From Spirogloea muscicola (taxonomy: Eukaryota; Streptophyta; Zygnematophyceae; Spirogloeales; Spirogloeaceae), in contig WELB01000054.1 of assembly GCA_009602725.1 (NCBI GenBank), positions 322,267 to 386,266 on the forward strand: 64,000 nucleotides of DNA. The letters are read 5' to 3'. Both the position numbers and the translations under genes were made by a program. Under the pieces are notes generated by a model that was not told the origin of the DNA, ran no database searches, and was given only the letters and a program-made list of their open reading frames with translations. Below, piece after piece: positions 33,040 through 44,629 of this stretch. Positions within the stretch are counted from its first letter, which is position 1, and each line of letters begins with the position of its first letter.

Positions 33040-34166
33040 TGTAACGTTCCCTCCGTTTGGGAGTGCCAACGGCGCCGGTAACCTTACATGTTTGTATTTG
33101 TTTTTGCCGCGGGAACGCTTCAACGGTCCCGGCTCCGCCACGGCGCCGCGGCCCGAGGGCCCGGTCCCGTAGCACACATGCTCCGCCCCCGGCGCCGCGG
33201 CCCGCGGCCCCGGTTCCGTATTGCACGTGTTCCGTCCCCGGCGCCGCGGCCAGCGGCCCCGGTTCCGTACCGTACTTGCGCTGCGCCGTCCTCCGGCGCC
33301 AAAGCCCGAACCGCCGCGAGGCGCCCCATCGCGCCCCGGGGGGGGGTGCCCTTTAAGGCGCCCCTCCATCTCGTTGGTGCCACCTCAGGCGCCCCGTCGC
33401 CACTCATTGGTGCTTGTCTGAAGCGCCGCTGTTGCGCTTCCTTGGTCTTGGCGGCGCCCCTTCGCGCCCCCTTGGCGCCACCCGAGTCGCCGCGCCGTGC
33501 CGCTCCAGGCGCCGCGTCGCGTCACCCGAGGTGCCGCGTCGCGCCTCCTCGGCGCCACCCGGGGCACCCCGTTGTACCTCATTGGCTCTGCCAAGGCGCC
33601 CTTTCGCGCCGTCCCATAGCGCCGCGTTCACGCGCCGCTTCGCGCCTCCTTCGAGCCGCCCAAGGCGCCGCTTCGCGCCTCCTTGGAGCCGCCCAAGGCG
33701 CCGCTCTCCGTGTCCCCTTCGTCCGGCCCGCCCCCTCGGGGGAGGGCCTTGGGGGCGACCCTCGTCATACCCTCGGGGGAGGGGTGGCAGATGGAACGCT
33801 ATATAAGTCGTAGGCCTCGGCCGGGCTCTCGGGAGTCCGACCAGCGCCGAGAGAGACACAGCCCTGCTGCTGCCTAGCCAGCTCCGCTGCTGCCTGCTGC
33901 CGCCGCCGCCGCCACAGCTCTGCTGCTGCCGCCTGCTGCCCAGCCCGTCGCCGCAGCTCGTCGCTGCCGCCCCGCCGGCTCTCTGTAAGTCTATGGTAGA
34001 GTCACCGCCCTAGGGCGGTGCCTCAGGGTAAGACTTCCGCTGCGCTCTATGCGCGTATGTGCGTTGGCGTTCTCCTGTATGAGGGTTGTCCACTAAACAC
34101 CCTATGCTTTAATCCAAATCAGGACATTCTGACCCTTTCTGTGTGATTAGGGGCAGAGATGTTACA
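33040..34166 (+). mobile_element. Solo LTR, family B, with TATA box and long U3 repeat
   Basis: It runs from TGTAACGTTCCCTCCG to CAGAGATGTTACA, flanked by ATCTG (33035-33039) and ATCTA (34167-34171). U3 is enlarged by two arrays: CGCCGCGGCCCGCGGCCCC-type units (33115-33300) and GCCGCTTCGCGCCTCC-type units (33440-33715). A TATA box CTATATAAG lies at about 33800, and the palindrome CACCGCCCTAGGGCGGTG at about 34004-34021. Confidence 0.88.
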
Positions 34167-34173
34167 ATCTAAC

Positions 34174-37100
34174 TGTAAAGAACCAGCCGTTTGGAGCCAC
34201 ATGGCTCTGTTGGCATTACATAACCGACTATTTGGGACAAGTGGGCCCGCCAGGTGGCGGGCTGGCTTGGCGCGCAAGAGCCCGCCCGGCGGTGGGCCCC
34301 GCCATTCGAAATACCCCTCGTCAGGATCCACCCGTTCAAGGGAGGACCTTTGGCCTGCCGCAAGGCGGGCCTTGGGGCGACCCGCTCACACCCCTGTAGG
34401 GGGGTTGGCACGGGGAAGCACGAGGAGCCTTGGGGGCTGAGGCTCAATCGAAGCCGGTGAAGCCCAGGAGCAGCCGTGCCGCTGCTCGCCACCGCAGCCG
34501 CCGCCGCACTCCGCTGCGGGGCCTGCTGCGCCGGCCTGCGCCCAGGAGGTGGAGTTGCTGCCGGACGGCGGCGCCACAGGGCCTATCTTCCGCTGCGCCT
34601 ATTCGCTAGTGCTTTGCCTGTGTAGTGGGTTGGCTCCTAAACCCGCTACGTTCGAACTAAATAAAGACTGATCTCTCTAATTGCGTGTTTAGGGCGGGGT
34701 TCTCTACAATTTGGTATCAGAGGCGGTCTTGCATCCATCTGCGCTTGTGACTTCTGATGCTCACTGCTGATGATGCAAGGATCACGTTGATGTGCTGGCC
34801 TGACTTTTTCTGTCAAAGTTGAAGTGCTTGCCAGACGTTGGTCGGTGAGGCTGCGGACGCGCGGTGCAGAGGCATCTTTGCGCAGAGCCAGCAGCGACCA
34901 GCGCCAGATTGTCTGCCTGATCACTTCAGGACCACTTGCTGCGTTCGCTTCTTTGGAGGTGTGGCTTGAGCCTGCAGCCTTTGTGTGGTAAGGGTCAGTC
35001 GTGTGGCCAGCATTGATCGTATGCATCGGTCTTGGTCACATCTGCGGCTGTCTGCTGTGCTCATTGAGGTGTGGAGTTGCGCGCTGCCTTGCTTGCTCGC
35101 TCGCTGCTGCAGCAGTCTTGCGATGTCCTGCATTGCAGTATGGAGTGTGTGATTTGCTGACTGTCGGAGCTGGACTGATCCCTCAGTATCCTTCAGACAG
35201 CATGGTATCGCATTGGTCCAATGTGCAGCCAAGCCCTCCTCGGGAGGTAGAGCGGTCGGCTGCTGGAGCAGGGCCAGCTGCTGCGGCAGTGGCTGCTGCG
35301 GAGCACGCCCAAGAGGGGCACGCCCAAGCGGGGCACGCTCACGGGGGGCACGCCCGAGCGGGGCACGCCCAGGAGGGGCAGGCCCAAGAGGGGCAGGGCG
35401 AGCTGGGAGCCGGAGACCTGGAGGGCTTGTCGGCTGGGAATCTGCACCGCGTTGCACTCCTTACGCAGGACCTGGTGGCGGTCCTGGCTGCGATGGACCC
35501 AGTTCCGCAGGGGCTCTACCGCCTGCTTGAGCGCATGTGCGAGGAGCACCGCACCACCATCGCCAGGCTCCGCGCGGGACAGCAGCATGCGCAAGAGACC
35601 GATGCCGCGGGGCATCTGGTGCGCAGGAGCAATGGCAACCCTGCGCATGGCCTCGCCAAGGCCCACGCACCAAAGCTCTACTCCGGTCGGGACGACCCGG
35701 GTGGACTGCAGCCCTGGCTCAGCAAGATGTCGGAGTGGCTCACTCCAATGCTGATGGAACACGCTCGGAAGGTGCTCAGCACGCCGGATATAGGGCGTGG
35801 CAAGCGTCCCCTACTGGAGGCAGGCGGATCTGCAGAGGCAGAGCGGGGCAGGAAGAGGTTAAACCTTAAGGAGGGCTCTAACTTTCGTTCCCAGGGCGGC
35901 TTTCCGAAGCCCACGAGTGACAGGTGCGGGCCCGCAAGTGGAAGGAGGTTGTGGCTGCTATGGCTGCGGCGCCAAGGGCCACCAGCTCAGGGACTGCCTG
36001 GCGGCAAGTCCATCTTTATCAAGGCCACGTCCACAGCGCCCTATGGGCCGGGACAAGGGCAATTTCAAGGGCAAGCGTGAGTGCCTGACCCTTGCCTAAT
36101 GGGAGCCATCTCATTCAGCCAGAAGCACTTGAGCTGTTTGATCTTGCTGGCATTGCTTGGGCATTGCTTGCCCGTCAACCAAAGTACCGGTTGTGCGCTC
36201 TATTTTTGCTTTGTTGGAGGCCGGAGGGCCCCTATTTGTGTGGGTTGCCCGCCATGACTTGCAAGAGGCTGCTGATGTCTATCTGAGCTGGCCTGAGTGC
36301 CGTCGGCCTGAGGAGATGCTATTCTTCATTGTGCCACAGAAGCGCGGCGCGATTGATCGAGCTCCGCCGGGGGTGTCGCTGTTTTGCTCGCACGAGGCGG
36401 GACACAGGCTCCTTGGGCGTAGTGTCGATGCCACTCAGCGTAGGCCTTTCCCGACAGCGGTTAGGTTATATGTCGCTCGCACTCCATTCCTTGGCAGTGT
36501 CCATGGGGGACACACGATGCTTTCTGAGGGGCTGGTTGCTTCGGCACCAGTTAGGATCCTCATAGACTCAGGGGCCTCAGTGTCCTTTGTTAATAAAGAT
36601 TTGGTGTGCTCCACTGGCTTTATATGCAAGCAAATGGTCATAGGTTGACATTGGCCGATGCCCACCCCACCGATGTGCTGGGTCTGTGCACGGTTCCCAT
36701 TTGCTTCCAACATTATAAGCCGAGGTGCTTTGCTACGCTATTGCGTTGACCTTCGCCTTCGATGCGATATTGGGAGATGACTGGCTATGTGCCTCATCAG
36801 CATGCCTAGACTTTGAACGCCAGACTTGCACTGTACAACGTGGCGCACAGCGCTTTGTCCTTTGCAAGCAGCTTCCCTGTGCACCGCCGCTGGCGGCAGG
36901 GGCTTCCATTTCGCTGTCCGCCATGCAGATGAAGCGATTGATTCACAAGAACACTATGCGGATGGCATTTCTTGTGATGGTGGCGTCAATGACGAGTCTA
37001 AGCCTGACTTGTGTGTGAATGCTGCGGATTCACATGGCGGGGTTCTTGATAAGCTTCTGGACGAGTGCTGGATGTGTTTCCCGACTCTCTTCCGGCCGGT

Positions 37101-39977
37101 CTACCTCCTCACCGAGGTGTGGCTCATACTATGAGCCATCTCAGTCGCCATACGGAGCACCTATCATCTTTGTCAAAAGGAAATTTGGCACTGTAAGGAT
37201 GTGCATTGATTACCGGTCTTTCAATAAGCTTACTATCAAGAACGGTCGCAACATTTGCGGCGCTGATGCATTGGCTGCCTTGAATGCTTCTGGAGTGCAG
37301 GCTGCAGGACTGCGTCCGACTCGTCAAGCTTCTCGGCAATCCACGGCTGACCTCTCTGAGCTTTACGTCCGTATCCGTCAAGGGTATGGCAAAGACTCAT
37401 GGTTTGCTGAAGCCGCCAACCTAAGTAAGCACCCTCACTGATGACAAAGGCTTCTGGTGGCTAAACGAATTGTGGTCCCGGCCTGCAATGCCTTGCGCAC
37501 CGACATAATGCAGGAGCTGCATGATACGCCTATAGTGGTCATCTGTGAGTGAGCAAAACTCAGGCCGTACGACGCCTCATTTGGTGGAAGGGCTTTTCAG
37601 CCCAGGTGCGCGCTTTTGTGGTCAGTTGGGCCACATGGCAAGCGTAGTAAGGCAATCTCTGGCAAGTCTGCCGGATATCTTCAGCCCTTGCAGATTCCGG
37701 AGCGGAATTGGTCTGATGTCAGTGTAGATTTCATCACACAATTGCCTAAGACGCGGAACGGCTATGATGCCGTCTTTGTGTATCGCTTGAGTAAAATGGT
37801 GCATTTTGCTCCCATACCTACGCGGGTTTCGGCGAAGAATTTCGCTAACATCTTTGTGGATACGGTGTGGAAGCTGCATAGCGTACCTGAGAGGCTGGTC
37901 TCGGACCGCGATCCTCGATTTACAGGTCACTTCTGGAATGAAATTTGCAAGCTTGTTGGCACAAAACAGGCCATGTCCACAGCCTTTCATCCACAAACGG
38001 ATGGCCAAACTGAACGCATGAATCAAGTTCTCGAGGACATGTTGAGGCACTTTGTCAATCCTACTCAGACTGATTAGGATGAGTATTTGGCTCCAGCTGA
38101 ATATGCTGTGAACAATTCCTATCATGCGTCCACAAAGGAGACTCCATTCTTCCTCAACTATGCTCAGCATCCCCGAGCTCCACTTCAGGTGGGGAGGCCG
38201 TTTTGGGTTCCCGCCGCGGTAGCATTTCCTGGGACTCTCTTGGAGGCTCAGAGACGAGCTCGGCAGTTCTTGAAAATTCTCAGGGTCGCCAAAAGGCTTA
38301 TGCTAACAAACATCGGAAGGACGTCTCCTTCGATGTTGGTGCGCAGGTGCTGCTTAGCACGAAGCATACTATCCTTGCGGGCTGTGGGTACGCGCAAGTT
38401 GCTGCGCAAGTGGGTCAGACCATTTGCATTAAAACGCCTTGTGGGCAAGGTATCCTACGAGCTGAAGACACCGGTGCATTGAAAGGTCCTTGACGTCTTC
38501 CATTTGTCTCAGCTGAGGGCCTTCCTTTCGGATGGTCGTGTCCAACCGCCCCCACCTCCACTACTGATCGAGGATGCTCTTGAGTTTGAGGTGGAAGAGA
38601 TCTTGTCTCACAGGGAAAAGCTTCGAGGGCGTAAGACCCGTGAGTATCTGGTTGAAGTGGCTCGGGTATTGTAGTGAACTCGCCCCTACACACGCAGTTA
38701 GGGTGAGTCGTCCTTGTTAAGTTCGGCTGTAGGGGGTTTAGGGACCAACCCACTACACGGCAAAGCACTAGCGCATAGCGCAGCGGAAGACAGGCCCTGT
38801 GGCGCCGCCGTCCGGCAGCGCCTCCACCTCCTAGGCGCGAGCCAGCAACTGGCCCTTTACGGGCGCAGCCACGGACCCCCCCCAGCGAGCCCCGCAGCAG
38901 GCTGCGGCGGCGGCTGCGGCGGCGATCTGCGGCAAGGCTGCTCCTGGGCTTCACCGGTCCGAACTCCTTGTCGAGCCTCAGCCTTCAAGGCTCCTCGTGC
39001 TTCCCCGTGCCACCCCTCCCTCCAGGGGTGTGAGCGGGTCGCCCCAAGGCCCGCCTTGCGGCAGGCCAAAAGGTCCTCCCTTGAACGGGTGGTCCTGGCG
39101 AGGGTATTTTAGCACGGGCAGGGCCCGCCTCTGGGCGGGGCACCTGCCGGGCAAGCCAGCCCGCCACATGGCGGGCCACTCGTCCCAAATGGCTGATCAT
39201 GTAATGCCAACAAAGCCATGTGACTTAACCAAATGGCTGGTTCATTACAGTATGGGCCTGAGCACAACACGTGGGAGCCTGCGGCCAATTTGGCAAATTG
39301 TCCAGTTGCTCTCAGGGATACCTGACCAAGGTTGGTAGTTCTCCTAGGCTTGGTAGAGGCAACAGCTGGTGGGCGTCTTAATCCCTGTCGGCTGTTCTCT
39401 CGTGGTACCCGAGGACGTGAACACCAGAGTGAGGGAGGTATGTAATGAACCAACCGTTTGGTTAAGCCACATAGCTCTGTTGGCATTTCATGACGGACTA
39501 TTTGGGACAAGTGGGCCCGCCAGGTGGCGGGCTGGCTTGCCGCGCAAGGGCCCGCCCGGCGGTGGGCCCCGCCATCCGAAATACCCCTCGCCAGGATCCA
39601 CGTCTTCAGGGGAGGACCTTTGGCCTACCGCAAGGCGGGCCATAGGGCGACCCGCTCACACGGGTGAACGGTTCCTGGAAGCACGAGGAGCCTTGGGGGC
39701 TGAGGCTCAACAGAGTTCAAAGCCGGTGAAGCCCAGGAGCAGCCTTGCGGCTGCTCGCCGCCGCAGCCGCCGCCGCACTCCGGTGCGGGGCCTGCTGCGC
39801 CGGCCTTCGCCCAGGAGGTGGAGTTGCTGCCGGACGGCGGCGCCACAGGGCCTGTCTTCCGCTGCGCCTATGCGCTAGTGCTTTGCCTGTGTAGTGGGTT
39901 GGCTCCTAAACCCACAACTTTCGAAGTCAATAAGGACTGCTCTCTCTAACTGCGTGTTTAGGGCGAGGTTCTCTACA
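34174..39977 (+). mobile_element. Element A1: gypsy family A with both LTRs
   Basis: LTRs at 34174-34708 and 39441-39977, flanked by CTAAC (34169-34173) and CTGAC (39978-39982). Primer site TGGTATCAGAGG at 34712, polypurine GAGGGAGGTA at 39431-39440. Order: leader; gag from about 35202 with an Ala/Gln/Glu-rich start of repeated GHAQ/GHAR units and a Cys/His knuckle remnant (about 35960); protease RILIDSGASVSFVNKD (about 36550); RT entry (about 37130); integrase HHCC region, core (about 37730-38000) and tail (38200-38660); chromodomain-like end with GPEHNTWEPA (about 39253). RT core and RNase H are largely missing, so the copy is internally deleted and broken in several places. The LTRs differ at roughly 35-40 sites by eye over about 535 bp, plus small indels, so it is not a fresh insertion. 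Confidence 0.88.
38670..39249 (-). mobile_element. Solo LTR, family A variant, inside A1
   Basis: It starts TGTAGTGAACTCGCCCC and ends GGTTCATTACA. GTAT is repeated at the junctions (left ...GGTAT, right GTATGG...). It splits the chromodomain-like tail of A1 between GGGTAT and GGGCCT. At 580 bp with a longer R/U5 it is a distinct subfamily, shared with the scrap at 17041. Confidence 0.82.
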
Positions 39978-42104
39978 CTGACCGTCTGATAGTGGGTGGA
40001 AAGCTGTGGACATGAATTGCTTGTGCCAATAAGCCTGCACACTTCTTGCCAGAAGTGACCCGTGGAGCGAGGATCGCGGTCAGACGATTCGTGCGGGTAC
40101 GCCGTGCAGTTTCCATACTCGGTCCACAGACATGCCAGGAACTTGGCAGGCAACGCTTGCCATACTACGCTGGCAGGTGGCGCAAGTCCCCACGAAGACT
40201 CTACTTGGACTTACAAGCCCGGCCACCAGAAGAGAAGCGTCATAGCTTTCCTTGTCTTTCCATCACCCATTTGACCACTGCATTGAGGCTCACTAGTGCG
40301 CAAGTTATTGCAGTTGGGTACCACAATGGCGTCACCTCGCCACCAGAAGCCTTGGGCAAATCCACTGTGCGTGGTCTGGTTGCGCGTGCAAACCAAGGGT
40401 CTGTGACATACCCATCACGACTACGCACATACAGCTCAGAGAGGTTGGTGGTGCACTGCCGAGCGGCCCCACGAGCAGGTCGCACGTCTGCGGTCTGAGC
40501 CCTTGTGGCACACAAGACAGGCGCCACAGTAGCCCCTACAATGTTGCGGCCACCGAGTTCGCAGCATTGTTACGTCCAGGGTGGTACACCCACAGGATTG
40601 GAATAGTACCATACTACTAGCTCACCAAGCTTGACGCCTGCTCTTTGCTGTTGTGTGCGAAAAACGGTCGACTGGCTATGGCCCGTTACAACCGTCATGT
40701 CAGCAAGCTTGAGATAGCATCGCCACACACAGAAGGCGTGCACAACACAAGGAGCTCTTGCTCCCCCCGTAGTTGAGAAGAGCCCGGCAGGACTGAGCAA
40801 GCGAGTCTCAAACGCTACGGGGTGACCCTCCTGCAAGAGGACGGCAAATGCCGATCAAAGAGGCGTCACACAACATATCACTACAATGGAGCGCCTTTTC
40901 GAGGCAAGGCTCAAAACAGGTGGGGATATTAGAACCCGTTATATATATTCTCAAATGCCCGCGGGCATTTGGACGTCCATCCCAGGGAACGTCCTTACGA
41001 GTGAGCTTCGTAAGAGGAGATGTCATTCTTCCGTTTCCTTGCAGGAAACCTAACAGGAACGGGAATAATGTGCGAATCCTCGAAAGGAACGCACTTGCGG
41101 CTTATTCCGTGGCACTTAGTTAGTCCTTACGTCAGTCTCTGCAGACAGATGCAGCATAATTGACTACTACTTTTGGGGTTGACGCGAACCCCGTCTCTGC
41201 CCACAATACGCCCTACTACTGATGACATAGACTTGGCATATAAGTGATTCTCACGTCGCAAAGGCAGCACTAGCTGCAGGTGCAGTACGTCGGGTGTCAT
41301 ACGAAGACCGGTATGTAATCCAAGTATACCAGCACCGAGTCATACTATGGGGCCAAAGACTTCCACTGTCACAGCCTGACACGGGGCTGGAAGTGTCCGA
41401 GCGGCGCACGACAAGCCAACTCGGAACTTTTGCAGACGTGACACAAAGGTGGTGATAAGCTCTCACAAATTCGACGAAGCAAAGCACGCTTGCTTCTCTA
41501 AGACGATCACACAGATCATCAATGCCAGGCAAAGGCCATTGGCTCTTGACAGTGTGCTTGTTTAGAGCTCGATGCTGGATGCACATCCAATGACTACCAC
41601 CGTGCTCACTCACAAGGAAGCGAGATAGGTGCACCATACGGCAACTGAGGAGGCTCACTATGCCCGTACTGTAGCAAGTCCGCCACTTGGAATTGCTTCT
41701 CTAAACACTCGAGAGTACTCAGTCCATACAGAGGGCAGATTGGCGGCAGAGCGCCGGACGTCATTGAGCCACGTCGGATGGGGGGCACCCGTCCAGAGGA
41801 GTCCGGAAAATACATCCAACTACTTTGGTGACTGTTTGTCAAGAGCCGCACCAGGCGAGGCAACCACATGTACTACAGAGTCAGGGAAATACATTTTACT
41901 TATCATCAGAATCAGATACACAGCCAAGCTGGTTGCATGTAAAGGTACGTCTTCAACAATAGCTGTTGGTCGCAGAGTGCAAAGATGCTGTTCCAAAGTA
42001 TCCATTCCAAGTCAATCGTTTGACTTTAATATTCAAAGGCGGAGACAGCACTCTCACCCAGAATACTCTGATGCACTAGCCAGCTGCAGGCAGTCAATGC
42101 CAGC

Positions 42105-42644
42105 TGTAATGAAACAGCCGTCTGGTTAAGCCACATGGCTCTGTTGGCATTACATGACCGACTATTAGGGCCAGGTGCCCTGCCAGCTGCCAGGCTGGCT
42201 GGCCGGTGGCCCGCCCGGGTGCGGGTCCCGCCCGTCCGGAAATACCCCTCAAGGATCCGCCCGGCCAAGGGAGGATCTTTGGGCCTGCCGCAAGGCGGGC
42301 CTTGGGGCGAACCTGCTCACACCCCTGGAGGGGGGGTGGCACGGGGAAGCACCAAGGAGCCTCAGGGGCTGAGGCTCATCAATCAGTTCGAGCCCGGGAA
42401 GCCTCGGAGCAGCCTTACCCTGCTCGCCGCCGCAGCCGCCGCCGCACTGCGCTGCGGGGCCTGCTGCGCCGGCCTGCGCCCAGGAGGTGGAGTTGCCGTC
42501 AAGGCGGCGCCACAGGGCCTGTCTTCCGCTGCGCTATGCGCTAGTGCTACCTTGTGTAGTGGGTTGGCCCCTAAACCCCCTATGCTCGAATACAATAAGG
42601 ACTCTCTCCCTCTAACTGCGTGTTCAGGGCGAGATTCGGCTACA
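42105..42644 (+). mobile_element. Solo LTR, family A, inside B2
   Basis: It runs from TGTAATGAAACAGCCG to GAGATTCGGCTACA, flanked by CCAGC (42100-42104) and TCAGC (42645-42649). It lies between the gag and protease regions of B2. Confidence 0.85.
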
Positions 42645-42649
42645 TCAGC

Positions 42650-44629
42650 AGCTTTCTAGCTACAAGTGCTCAGGGATACTCAGCACTTAGCTGGGCTGTG
42701 GTCAGATTCTCGCTACCCAGCAATATGGCCAACGGTACTGGCCCACTTGGGCAGGACACTGGGACCAACATGGTCTTCTCCATGCCCGCCAAGTGTGGAA
42801 TGACACGTGGTAATTACAACGGTAATACTGGCGAGAAATTGACCAAGCAGTGGCTGCAGAGGGCGTTGACAATATCTACCAAGCTTGGTTCCGCAAGCCC
42901 ACTTAGCCCACAGCTGTGATATCACGTGATCAACAGCTGCAGGGAGTCAAGGACTTCCACTGGAAGTAGTGACACTGTAGTGCGACTGACCAGGGCCTAA
43001 GGCCTTGCGGTCAATGAGGATGGCGGCCAGCCACATTCCTCTTCGCACTTATTGCCAAGCACTAATTGCCAGCATTTGGAGTGTGCACTCAGCACATACC
43101 AGGGTGAGGGCGCACCAGACGCCAACATCGGAGGTACGGCAAGGCGAGGACCACAGCAGAAATTACTTATGCCGAGGCATCGCACCAATACCGATCTCAC
43201 CTTGAAGTCCACGACGTCCATGGACACATGGTTACGCGTAGGCCAGCTTAGAGCGGGTTGGACCACACCAGGGCTCATGTCTCACACATCAGATAAACGG
43301 GTACTGGCCAGCTCGTATTACACAGCAGCACAGCTGATAGCTGGTATACAGGCAATGGTATGGCGTTCAGTGGCACACAAGCTACTTGTTGCTAAGATAC
43401 TTTCCAAGTAAAATGGCATTCTGTACATATGGTCATAGAGATTGAAAGAAATTCACGATATCATGAGATCCCCAGGGGTGGACTTCTTCACTGGAGCGTG
43501 CCACAAGGCAGGGTCTCACAGAGAGGAGGTCACATTTGCCACGCGGGATGTGAAAGGTTTGCCGTACAAGCAGGCCACACCACTATCTCAAAGCCAGGTG
43601 TTGAGGCTGCTCCTGGTTGCTTCCTAGCCGACACGGCAGGTGGAGATGGCTGGGCACGTCCAGTCGCAACTCCAGCGGCGACAGTAACAGGTAGACATGG
43701 CTGGTAGAAACGGCTAGACACACCCCAGTCGTGACTACGGGTGCAGCAGGTGGAGACAATTGGGCACATCCAACCGAAGTTCCGGCAGCACCAGGCACTT
43801 AGCCGACAGAAGATGCAGGGACTACCCGGCCCACAACATGGGCGAGCAGTTTGCACATCTCGTAGCACCCCCCCACACACAGGGTTGCTAGTAGGTCCCC
43901 TTGAACCAACAGCCTCGTACTGCTCCATCAAGCGCACAACGCGCTGAACCTCCTCGGAGTCGGACATCCAGAGATGGTGATGGGAGCCCCGACAGCTCAT
44001 CAAACCACTTCCTCGACCTTAACAGGTTGAACAGCCGGCAGAGGGGGACTAGGTGGCGCGCTTAAGTCAGCCAACTCCACGCCTTCACACCAAAACACTG
44101 AGGGATCAAGTCAGTGGCAGGTGTAAGACATATCTGCTAAGACAATACTACCACAGTGTGCTGAGCAAGGCCCGTGCACTAGGCAAGCAAAGCAAACATG
44201 ATAGCCTGCCAGATCATACCCCCATACAGCAAAGCTTTAAAAGCAGACTGAGGGAGGACACCAGGCGAGAGTACAGACCAGCGCCTGGCCGACAGTCAGA
44301 TTGCCGCCCACTTGCGGCACCGGGTGCTATGCTGTGCTTCATAGGCCAGCTACACACCGGACACAGGTGGTTACGCAGGCCAATACTGACCAGGCAATAA
44401 AGATTGCCGTCGGGAGGAAGAGCCACTCAGCATCTTGGAGACCCGGTGCGTGGATGTCGGAGGCGAAAGGGTGGCACAGTTGACGCTTCGCTGATGACGG
44501 CTCCACGTACAGTCTGGAAAATTTCCACGCTTACAGAGGAATTAGTCCAGAATACAGAGGAATCCTTGCACTGTCAGCAGTAAAACACTTATACGTGACT
44601 GGCTAGATGCAAGAACTCCTCTGATACCA
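42650..44629 (-). mobile_element. Degraded gag and leader of element B2
   Basis: No long frame survives. Near 44400-44600 the minus strand matches the leader of element G (27480-27600), sharing TACGTGGA...CATCAGCGAAGCG. A gag-like helical piece (EVQRVVRLMEQYEA) is at about 43960. The remainder has only short antisense similarity to gag. This is one of the oldest-looking stretches in the window. Confidence 0.5.

Noticed and set aside
33088-33813. Arg/Pro/Ala-rich 241-codon plus-strand ORF
   Set aside because: It lies within the U3 minisatellites of LTR B; the GC-rich repeat lacks stops by composition. No motif, and other copies do not keep the frame.
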